Assembly (NCBI RefSeq): GCF_051603425.1
Contig: NZ_CP194411.1
Span: forward strand, 124,001-188,000
DNA: 64,000 nucleotides
Direction of reading: 5' to 3'
From: Selenomonas sputigena_A
GTDB taxonomy: Bacteria; Bacillota; Negativicutes; Selenomonadales; Selenomonadaceae
Below the pieces are notes generated by a model. It was not told where the DNA came from and ran no database searches. It was given only the letters and a program-made list of their open reading frames with translations. How positions within the stretch are numbered: the stretch's first letter is position 1; every line of letters starts with the position of its first letter. Positions 34,393 to 42,491 of the stretch are shown here, in pieces. A program made the translations under genes and the position numbers.

Positions 34393-35706
34393 CTAATCCA
34401 GCCCCTCCTGGAAGTTCTTCAATGACGCAAGAGCGCGCTCGGCAAGCATCTCTTTCCTGCGCTTCTTATCGCGGATCTTGCCTGCCGGCGGCGGCAAAAG
34501 GCCAAAATTGATATTCATCGGCTGAAAATGACGCGGCTCCGCTTCCGTGATATAGGCCGCCAGCGCCCCATGACATGTCTCCGGCGGAAATACGAGCGGC
34601 GTCTTGCCCGCAGCAAGGCGCGCGGCGTTAAGTCCCGCGACAAGTCCCGAAGCGGCCGACTCGACATAGCCCTCGACGCCTGTCATCTGCCCGGCAAAGA
34701 AAAGCGCCGGCTCCTTTTTGAGCTGATACGTCGGCAGAAGAAGACGCGGCGAATCGAGGAACGTATTGCGATGCATGACGCCGTAGCGCATAAACTCAGC
34801 GTTTTCCAGTCCCGGAATCATGCGGAATACGCGCCGCTGCTCGCCCCATTTCAAATGCGTCTGGAAGCCCACGATGTTGTAGAGAGTGCCCGCCGCATTG
34901 TCCTGGCGCAGCTGCACGACGGCATAAGGCCGTTCGCCGGTTCCGGGATGTTCCAAGCCAACGGGTTTCAACGGACCGAAAAGCAATGTGCTTTCACCGC
35001 GCGCGGCCATGACCTCGACGGGCATGCAGCCTTCGAAGAAGCGCGGCTTCTCAAAGGCATGAAGCTCCGCCGTTTCCGCTGTCGTCAAGGCCTGCCAAAA
35101 GGCGCGGTACTCCTCCTCGGTCATCGGGCAGTTGATATAAGCAGCCTCGCCCTTGCCATAGCGCGAGGCTCGATACGCTTTTTCCATATCAATGGACTCA
35201 AGCGTCACAATGGGCGCCGCCGCATCGTAAAAATAAAAAGAAGCCTCGCCTGCGAGCTTCTGTATGTCCTCAGCGAGAGCCCCATCCGTCAATGGGCCGG
35301 AAGCCACAATCGTCACGGCGCCGTCCTCACGGGGGATGCGGTCGAGACGCTCACGGCGCAGGCGCACCCGCGGATGCGCCGTGACCTTTTCTGTGATATA
35401 GCGGGAAAAGCCCTCCCTGTCAACGGCAAGAGCCCCGCCCGCAGGCACCCTCGTGGCGTCCGCCGCCTCAAGAACGACGGACGAAAGGCGGCGCATCTCT
35501 TCCTTCAGGACGCCGACAGCATTCTCAAGCCCGGCGCCGCGCAGGGAATTGCTGCAAACGAGCTCGGCAAAGTCCGCTGTTTTATGCGCCGGGGTCGTAT
35601 GCAGCGGACGCATCTCATAAAGCTCGACGTCCGCACCGTGTCTGGCCGCCTGCCAGGCCGCTTCACTGCCCGCAAGCCCGGCGCCCACGATGATAACCTT
35701 CTTCAA
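34393..35706 (-). CDS. trmFO: Methylenetetrahydrofolate-dependent tRNA (uracil-54-C5) methyltransferase
   Basis: FAD enzyme that makes ribothymidine 54 in tRNA using methylene-THF. 437 residues: FAD-binding VIIVGAGLAGSEAAWQAARHG at the start, YEMRPLHTTPAHKT, ELVCSNSLRG with the catalytic cysteine, FEGCMPVEVMAARG, FAGQMTGVEGYVESAASGL near the second FAD contact, and PMNINFGLLPP. The TTG start overlaps the topA stop (TTGA). Gives this organism the folate-dependent rather than SAM-dependent route to m5U54. Confidence 0.96.
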   Translation of the reverse strand: MKKVIIVGAGLAGSEAAWQAARHGADVELYEMRPLHTTPAHKTADFAELVCSNSLRGAGLENAVGVLKEEMRRLSSVVLEAADATRVPAGGALAVDREGFSRYITEKVTAHPRVRLRRERLDRIPREDGAVTIVASGPLTDGALAEDIQKLAGEASFYFYDAAAPIVTLESIDMEKAYRASRYGKGEAAYINCPMTEEEYRAFWQALTTAETAELHAFEKPRFFEGCMPVEVMAARGESTLLFGPLKPVGLEHPGTGERPYAVVQLRQDNAAGTLYNIVGFQTHLKWGEQRRVFRMIPGLENAEFMRYGVMHRNTFLDSPRLLLPTYQLKKEPALFFAGQMTGVEGYVESAASGLVAGLNAARLAAGKTPLVFPPETCHGALAAYITEAEPRHFQPMNINFGLLPPPAGKIRDKKRRKEMLAERALASLKNFQEGLD

Positions 35707-38210
35707 TCTTCCGTCCCCTTCTTCGTGCCCGTCTTTGCCGACGAAGCCTTTGCAGCTTTCGTTTTCGCAGCCGTTTTGGCCTTCGTATTCTTCGGCTTCA
35801 CAGCTTTTGCGGTTCCTGTACTTTTCGCGGCAGTCTTTGCGGCTTTTGCAGGCTTTTCTTCCGTCGCCGCCGCTTTTTTCTTGGCGGTTCCCGTCTTCGC
35901 CTTTGTTTTTCCTGCCGCCTTCGTCTTCGCCTTTGTTTTTCCTGCCGCCTTCGTCTTCGCCTTTGCCGCTTTCGTCTCAGCAGCCGTGCCTTCCGCAGCC
36001 CCGTCTCCGACGGACGCCGCCTCTTTCAAAGCCGCCTCTTTCGCCTTCTTCGCTTCCAGGCGCGCCTTGCTCTTTTCGATCTCCTTATTGATTGGATGAT
36101 CCACGCGCGAGAGGCAGGCGTCATTGCCGCAATAGGGCAGCATACGGCCATTCTTATAGCGATGGCGGAACATGGGGCCGCCGCATTCGGGGCACTTGTC
36201 CGTAAGCGGCTGATCCCATGTCACATAATCGCATTCCGGATACCTTTCGCAGCCATAGAAGAGCTGGCCGCGTCTGGAACGGCGCTCGACAATCCGTCCG
36301 CCGCACTTGGGGCACGCCACTCCCGTATCCTTCAAAAGCGATTTCGTATTGCGGCAGTCGGGGAAACCCGGGCAGGCCAGGAATTTGCCGTAGCGTCCCT
36401 GCTTTACGACCATATTACGGCCGCATTTTTCACAGACGACATCCGACACTTCTTCCGGAACCTCGATTTCGCCAATCACCTCTTCCGCCTTTTCCAGTGT
36501 CTTCTCAAAAGGCTCATAGAAGCCGCGGAGCAATTCATTCTTGTCGACCTTGCCCTCGGCAATCTCGTCCAGCTCATTTTCCAGCCCCGCCGTAAATTTC
36601 ACGTCGACGATATCCTTGAAATGCTCCTCCAGCATATCGTTGACGAGGAAGCCCAGATCCGTCGGCTGAAAATGCTTTTCCTGCCGCACGACATAGCCGC
36701 GCGCGAGTATCGTCTCGATGATCGGAGCATAGGTGCTCGGCCGGCCGATATCCTTTTCCTCAAGCGTCTTTACAAGCGACGCCTCGTTGTAGCGCGGCGG
36801 CGGTTCCGTAAAATGCTGCTCGGGCAGGATCCGCACGAGCGAAAGCGCATCGCCCTCCGCGATTTCCGGCAGGAGCACGTCCTTTTCCTTCTTGCTGTCC
36901 TCATAAACAGCGAGGAATCCCGGGAACTTGAGACGCGAGCCTGACGCACGGGCGACATAGCGCTTGCCCGCCGCAATACGGATGCTCACGGTATCGAATA
37001 CGGCAGGCATCATCTGGGAGGCGACAAAGCGCTGCCAGATCAGCGTATAGAGACGCAGCTGGTCGCGCGAAAGGTACTTCGCGACAATCTCCGGCGTATT
37101 CTCAACGCTCGTCGGGCGAATAGCCTCATGCGCATCCTGCGCCTTCTTGCCCGCGGCATAGATCTGGGGCTTTTCCGGCAGATACGCCACGCCGAACGCC
37201 GTTTCCACATAGCCGCGCGCTTCTTCCAGCGCAAGGTCGGAAAGACGCGTCGAATCCGTGCGCATATAGGTGATGAGGCCGACAGGACCCCTGCGGCCCA
37301 GATCGACGCCCTCGTAAATCTGCTGCGCCACCATCATGGTCTTGCGCGAAGTGAAGCCGAGCTTTCGGGATGCATCCTGCTGCATGCTGCTCGTGGTGAA
37401 CGGCGCGACGGGATTCCTCCTGCGCTCGCGCTTTTTGATTTCCTGCACGCGAAGCTCCTGCCGGCAAAAGTCCTCGACGAGCGCATCCGTTTCCGCCCTG
37501 GAATGGAGGCTCAGTTTTTTGCCGTCGACCAGGGCAAGCTCGGCGTTGAATTGTGTCGTGCCTGCCTTTTTGAGCTTCATGCCGACCGTCCAGTATTCCT
37601 CAGGCACAAATGCCTGGATTTCCTTTTCACGGTCGCAGATGAGCTTCACGGTCACAGACTGCACGCGTCCGGCAGAAAGCCCCTTCTTGATCTTGCGCCA
37701 GAGAAGCGGGCTGAGCTTATAGCCGACAATGCGGTCGAGCATACGCCTCGCCTGCTGGGCATCCACACGGTCGATATTGATCGGATGCGGCTCCCTCACA
37801 GCCGCCTGTATAGCCGGTTTCGTTATTTCATTAAAAACGATGCGGCAATCCTCCTCGGGATCCACTCCCAGGATATAGGCCAAATGCCAGGCGATTGCCT
37901 CTCCTTCGCGGTCGGGATCGGAGGCCAGATAAATCTTGTCGGCATGTTTTGCGTCCTTTTTCAGCGCCTTGATCAAATCCCCTTTGCCGCGGATATTGAT
38001 GTACTTGGGGGCAAAATCATGCTCGACGTCGATGCCGAACTGGCTTTTGGGCAAATCGCGCAGATGTCCCATGGAGGCGCGCACCATATACTTCTTGCCA
38101 AGATATTTCTCAATGGTCTTCGCCTTGGCCGGAGACTCGACGACAACCAATGTCGTTGGCGCTGCTCTCTTTCCTGTTTTCTTGCTCGTCTTCTTCTGCG
38201 CTGTTGGCAA
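35703..38210 (-). CDS. topA: DNA topoisomerase I
   Basis: Type IA topoisomerase that relaxes negative supercoils. 835 residues: TOPRIM domain (TLVVVESPAKAKTIEKYLG), LASDPDREGEAIAWHL, the catalytic tyrosine in GLITYMRTDSTRLS, three C-terminal four-cysteine zinc fingers (CEKCGRNMVV, CPKCGGRIVE, CPECGGPMFR), and a Lys/Ala/Thr-rich tail of about 110 residues with 10-residue repeats. TTG start with AGGAGG seven bases upstream. The stop overlaps trmFO, and dprA lies 62 nt upstream. Confidence 0.96.
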   Translation of the reverse strand: MPTAQKKTSKKTGKRAAPTTLVVVESPAKAKTIEKYLGKKYMVRASMGHLRDLPKSQFGIDVEHDFAPKYINIRGKGDLIKALKKDAKHADKIYLASDPDREGEAIAWHLAYILGVDPEEDCRIVFNEITKPAIQAAVREPHPINIDRVDAQQARRMLDRIVGYKLSPLLWRKIKKGLSAGRVQSVTVKLICDREKEIQAFVPEEYWTVGMKLKKAGTTQFNAELALVDGKKLSLHSRAETDALVEDFCRQELRVQEIKKRERRRNPVAPFTTSSMQQDASRKLGFTSRKTMMVAQQIYEGVDLGRRGPVGLITYMRTDSTRLSDLALEEARGYVETAFGVAYLPEKPQIYAAGKKAQDAHEAIRPTSVENTPEIVAKYLSRDQLRLYTLIWQRFVASQMMPAVFDTVSIRIAAGKRYVARASGSRLKFPGFLAVYEDSKKEKDVLLPEIAEGDALSLVRILPEQHFTEPPPRYNEASLVKTLEEKDIGRPSTYAPIIETILARGYVVRQEKHFQPTDLGFLVNDMLEEHFKDIVDVKFTAGLENELDEIAEGKVDKNELLRGFYEPFEKTLEKAEEVIGEIEVPEEVSDVVCEKCGRNMVVKQGRYGKFLACPGFPDCRNTKSLLKDTGVACPKCGGRIVERRSRRGQLFYGCERYPECDYVTWDQPLTDKCPECGGPMFRHRYKNGRMLPYCGNDACLSRVDHPINKEIEKSKARLEAKKAKEAALKEAASVGDGAAEGTAAETKAAKAKTKAAGKTKAKTKAAGKTKAKTGTAKKKAAATEEKPAKAAKTAAKSTGTAKAVKPKNTKAKTAAKTKAAKASSAKTGTKKGTED
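35893..35964. repeat. 30-nt tandem repeat in the topA tail
   Basis: Two perfect 30-nt units (35893-35922 and 35923-35952) plus a 12-nt partial third unit, encoding repeats of KAKTKAAGKT in the basic C-terminal tail. Such in-frame repeats can change number between strains. Confidence 0.85.
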
Positions 38211-38272
38211 AACCGCCCCTCCTCAAAACTCTCTTGACGTCCAAATTCCTTAAACCCCACGGCCCTGCCGCT

Positions 38273-39364
38273 TCAGGTGTCTGAGCCTTTCACGGCGCGA
38301 ATATAGCCATGAGCCGGCGTTTCCTCGACAAGCCCGCGCAGGCGCATTTCCAGGAGCAAGAACGCCACGTTCGATGCCTTCCCCTGCAAACGATAGATCA
38401 ACTCGTCCAAAGAGCGCGGCTCATCGCGTGACAGCAAGCCGTAAACAGCCCGCTCCTCGTCCGACATCGTCTGCTCCCCTGCGGATTTCTCTGCAGGGCT
38501 TGCCGCGATTTCAGACACGATATCTGCCGCCGACACAGCGATGTGCGCCCCCTGACGCAGCAGCTGATGGCAGCCGCGGCTCGTCGCCGAATAGATGCTG
38601 CCCGGCACGGCAAAGACATCGCGCCCTTCGCTCAGGGCGAATTCCGCCGTAATCAGGGAGCCGCTGCGTTCCGCCGCCTCGACGACGACCGTGCCGTGCG
38701 AAAGACCGCTGATAATGCGGTTCCGGGCAGGAAAAAAAGCGGCGAGCGGCGCCGTTTGCGGAGCATACTCGGAAACGACCGCGCCCTTTTCGGCAATTTC
38801 AGCCAAAAGCCGTGCGTTCTCACGCGGATAAACGACATCTACGCCGCAGCCAAGCACGGCGACCGTCGCGCCGCCTTTGAGCGCCCCTTTATGCGAGGCC
38901 GTATCGATGCCGCGCGCCGCACCGCTCACGACGACAAAACCGCGCTCGGCAAGGCCGAGCGCGATATCCTCCGCCGCAGCCTTGCCATAAGCGCTGGCAT
39001 GACGCGAACCGACCATCGCGACGGCAGGCTGCGCCAAACAATCCAAAGAGCCTCGGCAAAAAAGCGTCTGCGGCGGATTGTAAATCTCCCGCAAAAGTGC
39101 CGGATAGGCTTTATCTGCCGGCGTAAAAAGCGTTATGCCTCCCCGCTTGCAGACCTCGGCGATCTCCTCCGGCAAGCCCTCGCTGCGCCGGCAAAAAGCA
39201 TGGACAGCCGCCGCTTTTTCTCTGGAAAGGCCGGCCGCCGTCCATTCGTTCGCCGCCGCACACCAAGCAGCTTCCGCGCCGCCCATCACTTGGACAAACC
39301 GCGCCGCTATCCGGCTTCCCACGCCGGGCGCCTGGCACAACGCTGCCAGAAAAAAGCGCTCCAT
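38273..39364 (-). CDS. dprA: DNA-processing protein DprA
   Basis: Binds incoming single-stranded DNA during transformation and loads RecA. 363 residues from the ATG at 39364 (GAGGGGG upstream): an N-terminal helix-hairpin-helix-like region (APGVGSRIAARF), then the Rossmann-like domain with YPALLREIYNPPQTLFCRG, AMVGSRHASAYGKA, VSGAARGIDTASHKGAL, VLGCGVDVVYPREN, and a C-terminal winged-helix (EERAVYGLLSRDEPRSLDEL). Together with the pilus cluster this supports natural competence. Confidence 0.95.
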   Translation of the reverse strand: MERFFLAALCQAPGVGSRIAARFVQVMGGAEAAWCAAANEWTAAGLSREKAAAVHAFCRRSEGLPEEIAEVCKRGGITLFTPADKAYPALLREIYNPPQTLFCRGSLDCLAQPAVAMVGSRHASAYGKAAAEDIALGLAERGFVVVSGAARGIDTASHKGALKGGATVAVLGCGVDVVYPRENARLLAEIAEKGAVVSEYAPQTAPLAAFFPARNRIISGLSHGTVVVEAAERSGSLITAEFALSEGRDVFAVPGSIYSATSRGCHQLLRQGAHIAVSAADIVSEIAASPAEKSAGEQTMSDEERAVYGLLSRDEPRSLDELIYRLQGKASNVAFLLLEMRLRGLVEETPAHGYIRAVKGSDT

Positions 39365-39417
39365 GGCGCACCCCCTCTTTGCCAAGCCCGGAAATTCACC
39401 CGCGCCTTTTTACCTGC

Positions 39418-39780
39418 TCACGCGCTGCGCGTCACCTCGACTTCCACATAGTCGAGCGGTCCATGGATCGGCACGGCCTGCTTGCGAATGCGCGTCGTGA
39501 CCTCGACAACCTGCGGGAATTTCTTCAAGATGCGATCCCCCGTCTTAGCCGCCAGCGTCATCAGGAGATTGACCTTCGTCTCCTCCACCGTATCCTGAAT
39601 CAGTGGGTAAACGGAGGCCGCATCCACAGCGCCATCCTCGAGTCGATCCGTGTCGCAGGCCTTGTCGTCGCGCGTCACCATCTCAACGTCGACGCTGAAC
39701 TTTGCCCCCTGCTCCTTTTCATACTCATAAATGCCCTGGAAACCGTAAAACAGCATGTTCATCAACCGAATCTTTGCCAT
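39418..39780 (-). CDS. folB: Dihydroneopterin aldolase
   Basis: Folate synthesis: splits 7,8-dihydroneopterin. About 120 residues starting MAKIRLMNMLFYGFQGIYEY, with the family's glutamate after G(I/V)xxxE, EVEMVTRDDKACDTDRLEDG-type middle (conserved D...D...V) and the lysine in TTRIRKQAVPIHGPLDYVEV. GGAGG ten bases upstream of the ATG at 39780; an ATG at 39789 is too close to that site. It follows the DHPS-like small gene by 45 nt, consistent with a folate function. Confidence 0.85.
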   Translation of the reverse strand: MAKIRLMNMLFYGFQGIYEYEKEQGAKFSVDVEMVTRDDKACDTDRLEDGAVDAASVYPLIQDTVEETKVNLLMTLAAKTGDRILKKFPQVVEVTTRIRKQAVPIHGPLDYVEVEVTRSA

Positions 39781-39825
39781 GAAAATCATTCCTCCCTTGC
39801 CTGTCCCAACCGGATCGGCGCTTCC

Positions 39826-40191
39826 TTAAATCCCCAGCAGAACACGAAGATCCGCAGCGAGCACAGCAAGCCCCCACGGCTGCCGCTCAAGCACGGCAGT
39901 CGCCTCGCGATACTGCGCCAGCGTCGCAAAAAGCAGCACATCGGTGCGTTCCTCGCTGAGATCGACAGCATGACGTGAAACAGCGGCATCCGCCCCCTTG
40001 GAGAGAAAGGTCTGCTTGACGACATTCGCCGCCTTCGTCGGCAGATCATGCACGCGAACCACGGAAAAAACCGCCTTGTCCCGCATGATCTCGACCCCGG
40101 CTTCCGTACAGCCGATATCCCTGAGAGCCGCTGCCGCCGCTTCGCGTCCCCAAGGCTCCATCCTCTCGAGGGCAAAGCCTTTTCGCTCCAT
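39826..40191 (-). CDS. Stand-alone domain like the N-terminus of clostridial dihydropteroate synthases
   Basis: 121 residues without a recognised catalytic domain. The sequence IGCTEAGVEIMRDKAVFSVV, then LPTKAANVVKQTFLSKGADA and AVDLSEERTDVLLFATLAQY, resembles from memory the non-catalytic N-terminal extension of dihydropteroate synthase in many Firmicutes (AANxLKQEMLxxGGDAAVxR then TDVLLMGT). Here it is a separate gene upstream of folB. Function unknown; it may regulate or scaffold folate enzymes. ATG with AGGGGGAG upstream. Confidence 0.6.
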   Translation of the reverse strand: MERKGFALERMEPWGREAAAAALRDIGCTEAGVEIMRDKAVFSVVRVHDLPTKAANVVKQTFLSKGADAAVSRHAVDLSEERTDVLLFATLAQYREATAVLERQPWGLAVLAADLRVLLGI

Positions 40192-40318
40192 TGAACTCCC
40201 CCTTGCGCTCCATTTCCTATCATTGTATCATAAAGAGAACGGAAACGACAGAAAATTTTAGGGAAGCGCTGTCCGGACAGGCGCACGGCTTCCCGAAACA
40301 ACAAAAGAGAGGTAAACA

Positions 40319-40396
40319 ATGGGTGATATCTTCCTGCTTCTTCTCGTCCTGCTCATGCTCGCCTATGCGTTCTGGGATGAGCTTTTTACGAGATAA
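40319..40396 (+). CDS. 25-residue single-helix membrane peptide
   Basis: ATG at 40319 with AGAGAGG six bases upstream. The product is MGDIFLLLLVLLMLAYAFWD plus ELFTR, essentially one membrane helix with an acidic and basic end. No homologue known to me. It is transcribed divergently from the folate genes and converges on the NlpC gene. A 12-bp palindrome CTGTCCGGACAG lies about 40 nt upstream. Real expression is plausible from the ribosome site but unproven. Confidence 0.45.
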   Translation: MGDIFLLLLVLLMLAYAFWDELFTR

Positions 40397-40411
40397 GCCA
40401 GAAACAGCTGC

Positions 40412-40437
40412 AAAAAAAGAAGGAGGCGAATGCCTCC
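40412..40437 (-). terminator. Terminator of the NlpC/P60 gene
   Basis: Minus strand GGAGGC-ATTC-GCCTCC hairpin (40422-40437) followed by TTCTTTTTTT. Confidence 0.8.
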
Positions 40438-40450
40438 CCCAAAAGATGAA

Positions 40451-41113
40451 TTACATCACTCTGCGAGCCCCGATGTAGCAGGACCCCCAGTAAGAGCTGT
40501 AAAGCGAATCAATCGCCACCCCACGGCTCGAAGATGCGTTGATAAAGTTGCCGTCGCCAATATAGATGCCGACATGCGATGCACCGTACGTGTACGTCGA
40601 GAAGAACACGAGGTCTCCCGGAATGAGCTCGCTCGTCGAAACCGGCGTACCGACCTCGAACTGCTCATCGGCCATGCGCGGCAGATAGACGCCGGCGTTG
40701 GCAAACACATAACGGACATAGCCCGAGCAGTCAAAGCCGCTCGGCGTGGTGCCGCCGAAAACGTACGGGACACCGAGGTACTGCATCGAATCGGCAATGA
40801 CGCGGCGCGAGATGTAGTTCGAACCACGGCTCACTTCCGGCATATTCTTGCCAAGAAGCGCCGAGTAGGTGGCCGGTCCGACGAGACCGTCGGCATCGAG
40901 ACCCTGCGAGCTCTGGAAAGCCTTGACCGCCTCGGCTGTCGCAGGACCGAAGTCCCCGTCCGCCGCCACGTCATATCCAAGGCTTGCAAGCTGCCCTTGA
41001 ATCTCCGCTACATCGCTTCCTTGGTCCCCAATGCGAAACGCCGAAGCTCCTGCAATGGAAAACCCACACATCATCACCATAGTTAGTACGAAAATACGCA
41101 TTACTCTACTCAA
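40451..41113 (-). CDS. Secreted NlpC/P60 peptidoglycan endopeptidase
   Basis: Cell-wall hydrolase. 220 residues: signal peptide (VMRIFVLTMVMMCGFSIAGA, cleavage near ASA), a peptidoglycan-binding type 1 domain (about 28-86, GDQGSDVAEIQGQLASLGYD), and an NlpC/P60 domain (about 105-220) with catalytic cysteine in FDCSGYVRYVF, histidine in ASHVGIYIGDG and the third polar residue near NASSS. The TTG at 41113 has AGGGAG seven bases upstream; an ATG five codons in is an alternative. It is preceded by a c-di-AMP riboswitch. Confidence 0.92.
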   Translation of the reverse strand: MSRVMRIFVLTMVMMCGFSIAGASAFRIGDQGSDVAEIQGQLASLGYDVAADGDFGPATAEAVKAFQSSQGLDADGLVGPATYSALLGKNMPEVSRGSNYISRRVIADSMQYLGVPYVFGGTTPSGFDCSGYVRYVFANAGVYLPRMADEQFEVGTPVSTSELIPGDLVFFSTYTYGASHVGIYIGDGNFINASSSRGVAIDSLYSSYWGSCYIGARRVM

Positions 41114-41135
41114 ATGGACACTCCCTCTCTGATTT

Positions 41136-41262
41136 CGCCTACGAGGTTAGCTGTCGGGTTAGGGAAGAGAACACCCTTTTTGATGCCAAAAAACGCGGCA
41201 TCATCATTCACCCCAAAGAACTATGGTTCCCCCGCTCCTGAGCTGGATTCGGCTTTTCTTCG
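41136..41262 (-). ncRNA. c-di-AMP (ydaO/yuaA-type) riboswitch
   Basis: The minus strand between rnpB and the NlpC gene carries the ydaO conserved blocks in order: AGGAGCGGGGGAACCA (about 41224-41239), TTTGGGGTGAAT (41205-41216) and CTAACCCGACAGCTAACCTC followed by GTAGGC (41138-41163). These match the consensus as I remember it (GCGGGGGACCCA, GGGGUGAA, CCGAACCCGUCAGCUAACCUCGUAGGC). In Firmicutes this riboswitch turns off cell-wall hydrolase genes when c-di-AMP is high, which fits the NlpC/P60 gene that starts 23 nt downstream. Confidence 0.88.
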
Positions 41263-41292
41263 CTGCTATGCGTATTTGCTCATCTGTTGCTT

Positions 41293-41648
41293 TGCTTGCC
41301 GGGCACCCTGTAAGCCGGGTTCTGTACTGCCAAAGCAGCGGCAATCATTTATCTGGGCTGTCCGTTGCCGAACAGCTCGAGCGACGCTACCCGGAAGGTC
41401 GGCGGGCCGCCTCATCCCTTCCCTATTTGGTCTTGCTCCGCGTGGGGTTTGCCTAGCCAGCCAGTCACCTGACTGCTGGTGCGCTCTTACCGCACCTTTC
41501 CACCCTTGCCGAACCGACTTGCATCGGTTGGCGGTCTAAGTCTCTATAGCACTTTCCCTAGGGTTTCCCCCGCTGGACGTTATCCAGCACGCTGCCCTTC
41601 GGAGCCCGGACTTTCCTCAGGCACATGCCCGCGATTGCCCGGATGCTC
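41293..41648 (-). ncRNA. rnpB: RNase P RNA, bacterial class A
   Basis: Catalytic RNA of RNase P. The minus strand shows GAGGAAAGTCCGGGCTCC near the 5' end, CAGCGGGGGAAACCCTAGGG, the internal GGTAAGAGCGCACCAGCAGT (J-P7 region), and ACAGAACCCGGCTTACAGGG at the 3' end, all classical conserved segments. Helix P1 pairs CCGGGCA (about 41638-41644) with TGCCCGG (about 41299-41305). Ends are estimated to within about 10 nt. It has its own strong promoter. Confidence 0.95.
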
Positions 41649-41668
41649 AACAAACTCACAACGCGATT

Positions 41669-41697
41669 ATTATACCACTTTTCATATATTTAGTCAA
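41669..41697 (-). promoter_or_regulatory. Promoter of rnpB
   Basis: Minus strand TTGACT (41692-41697), 17-nt spacer, consensus TATAAT (41669-41674). The -35 overlaps the stop codon of the Nif3-family gene. Confidence 0.85.
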
Positions 41698-42491
41698 AGA
41701 ATCTGAAAGAAATCGCTAGATTTTGTATCAGCGAACATTTCTACGGTCCCGCCAAGCTGTGCCGTCAAAGCCTCGGCGAGCCTTTCGACGATCAGTTGTT
41801 CGGTTGCAAAATGCCCCGCATCGACGACATGGATTCCCAAACCGACCGCACGTTCCCCATCGTGATATTTCACATCGCCCGTCACATAGACATCGGCGCC
41901 GAGCGCCGCCGCGCGGCCGACGAATTCTGCGCCGCTGCCGCCGCAGAGGGCGACACGGCGCACCTTGCGGTCTCCTGCACGCACGACACGCACGGCAAAA
42001 AGGCCGAGGCGCTGCTTGACAAGTTCGGCGAACGCATCGAGCGGCAGCGGCTGCGATGCCGCAAGCGTACCGACGCGTCCGAGTCCGAGGCCCTCCCCCT
42101 CGGCTCCCGGCATCAAAGCGGCAACCTCCGCAAGGCCGAGACGCTCGGCAAGCACGTCGTTCACGCCGCCTTCGGCGCTGTCGAGATTCGTATGGGCGGC
42201 AAAGACGGCTATGCCGTGACGCAGCAGCCGAGCGATCTTGCGCCCTGTCGCATCATCCGTACGCACGGCTTTGAGACCGCGAAAAATAAGAGGATGGTGC
42301 GATACGATCATATCACAGCCATCCTTGATTGCGCGGTCGATTGTTTCCTCGCGCACATCGAGCGCGACGAGGATCTTGCTTACCTCATCCCCGGGCGAGC
42401 CGACGAGCAGGCCGGGATTGTCCCATTCCTCCGCCAGACGGCGCGGCGCTATGCGCTCCATCGCCTCCATGACGGCCTGACATCTTACCAT
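41694..42491 (-). CDS. Nif3-like dinuclear metal-centre protein
   Basis: 265-residue short form of the NIF3/YbgI family (also called GTP cyclohydrolase 1 type 2 family). Motifs: LAEEWDNPGLLVG, VSKILVALDVREETI, MIVSHHPLIFRG with metal-binding histidines, FAAHTNLDSAEGGVND, and the C-terminal VVDAGHFATEQLIVERLAE. The biochemical role is unsettled in the family. The ATG overlaps the trmK stop by 7 nt and has GGAGGAG upstream; the trmK-nif3 pair after rpoD is common in Firmicutes. Confidence 0.92.
   Translation of the reverse strand: MVRCQAVMEAMERIAPRRLAEEWDNPGLLVGSPGDEVSKILVALDVREETIDRAIKDGCDMIVSHHPLIFRGLKAVRTDDATGRKIARLLRHGIAVFAAHTNLDSAEGGVNDVLAERLGLAEVAALMPGAEGEGLGLGRVGTLAASQPLPLDAFAELVKQRLGLFAVRVVRAGDRKVRRVALCGGSGAEFVGRAAALGADVYVTGDVKYHDGERAVGLGIHVVDAGHFATEQLIVERLAEALTAQLGGTVEMFADTKSSDFFQIL

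Noticed and set aside
35893..35964. Short repeats as a possible CRISPR array
   Set aside because: The units are directly adjacent without spacers and encode the topA tail; no CRISPR array or cas gene was seen in the window.
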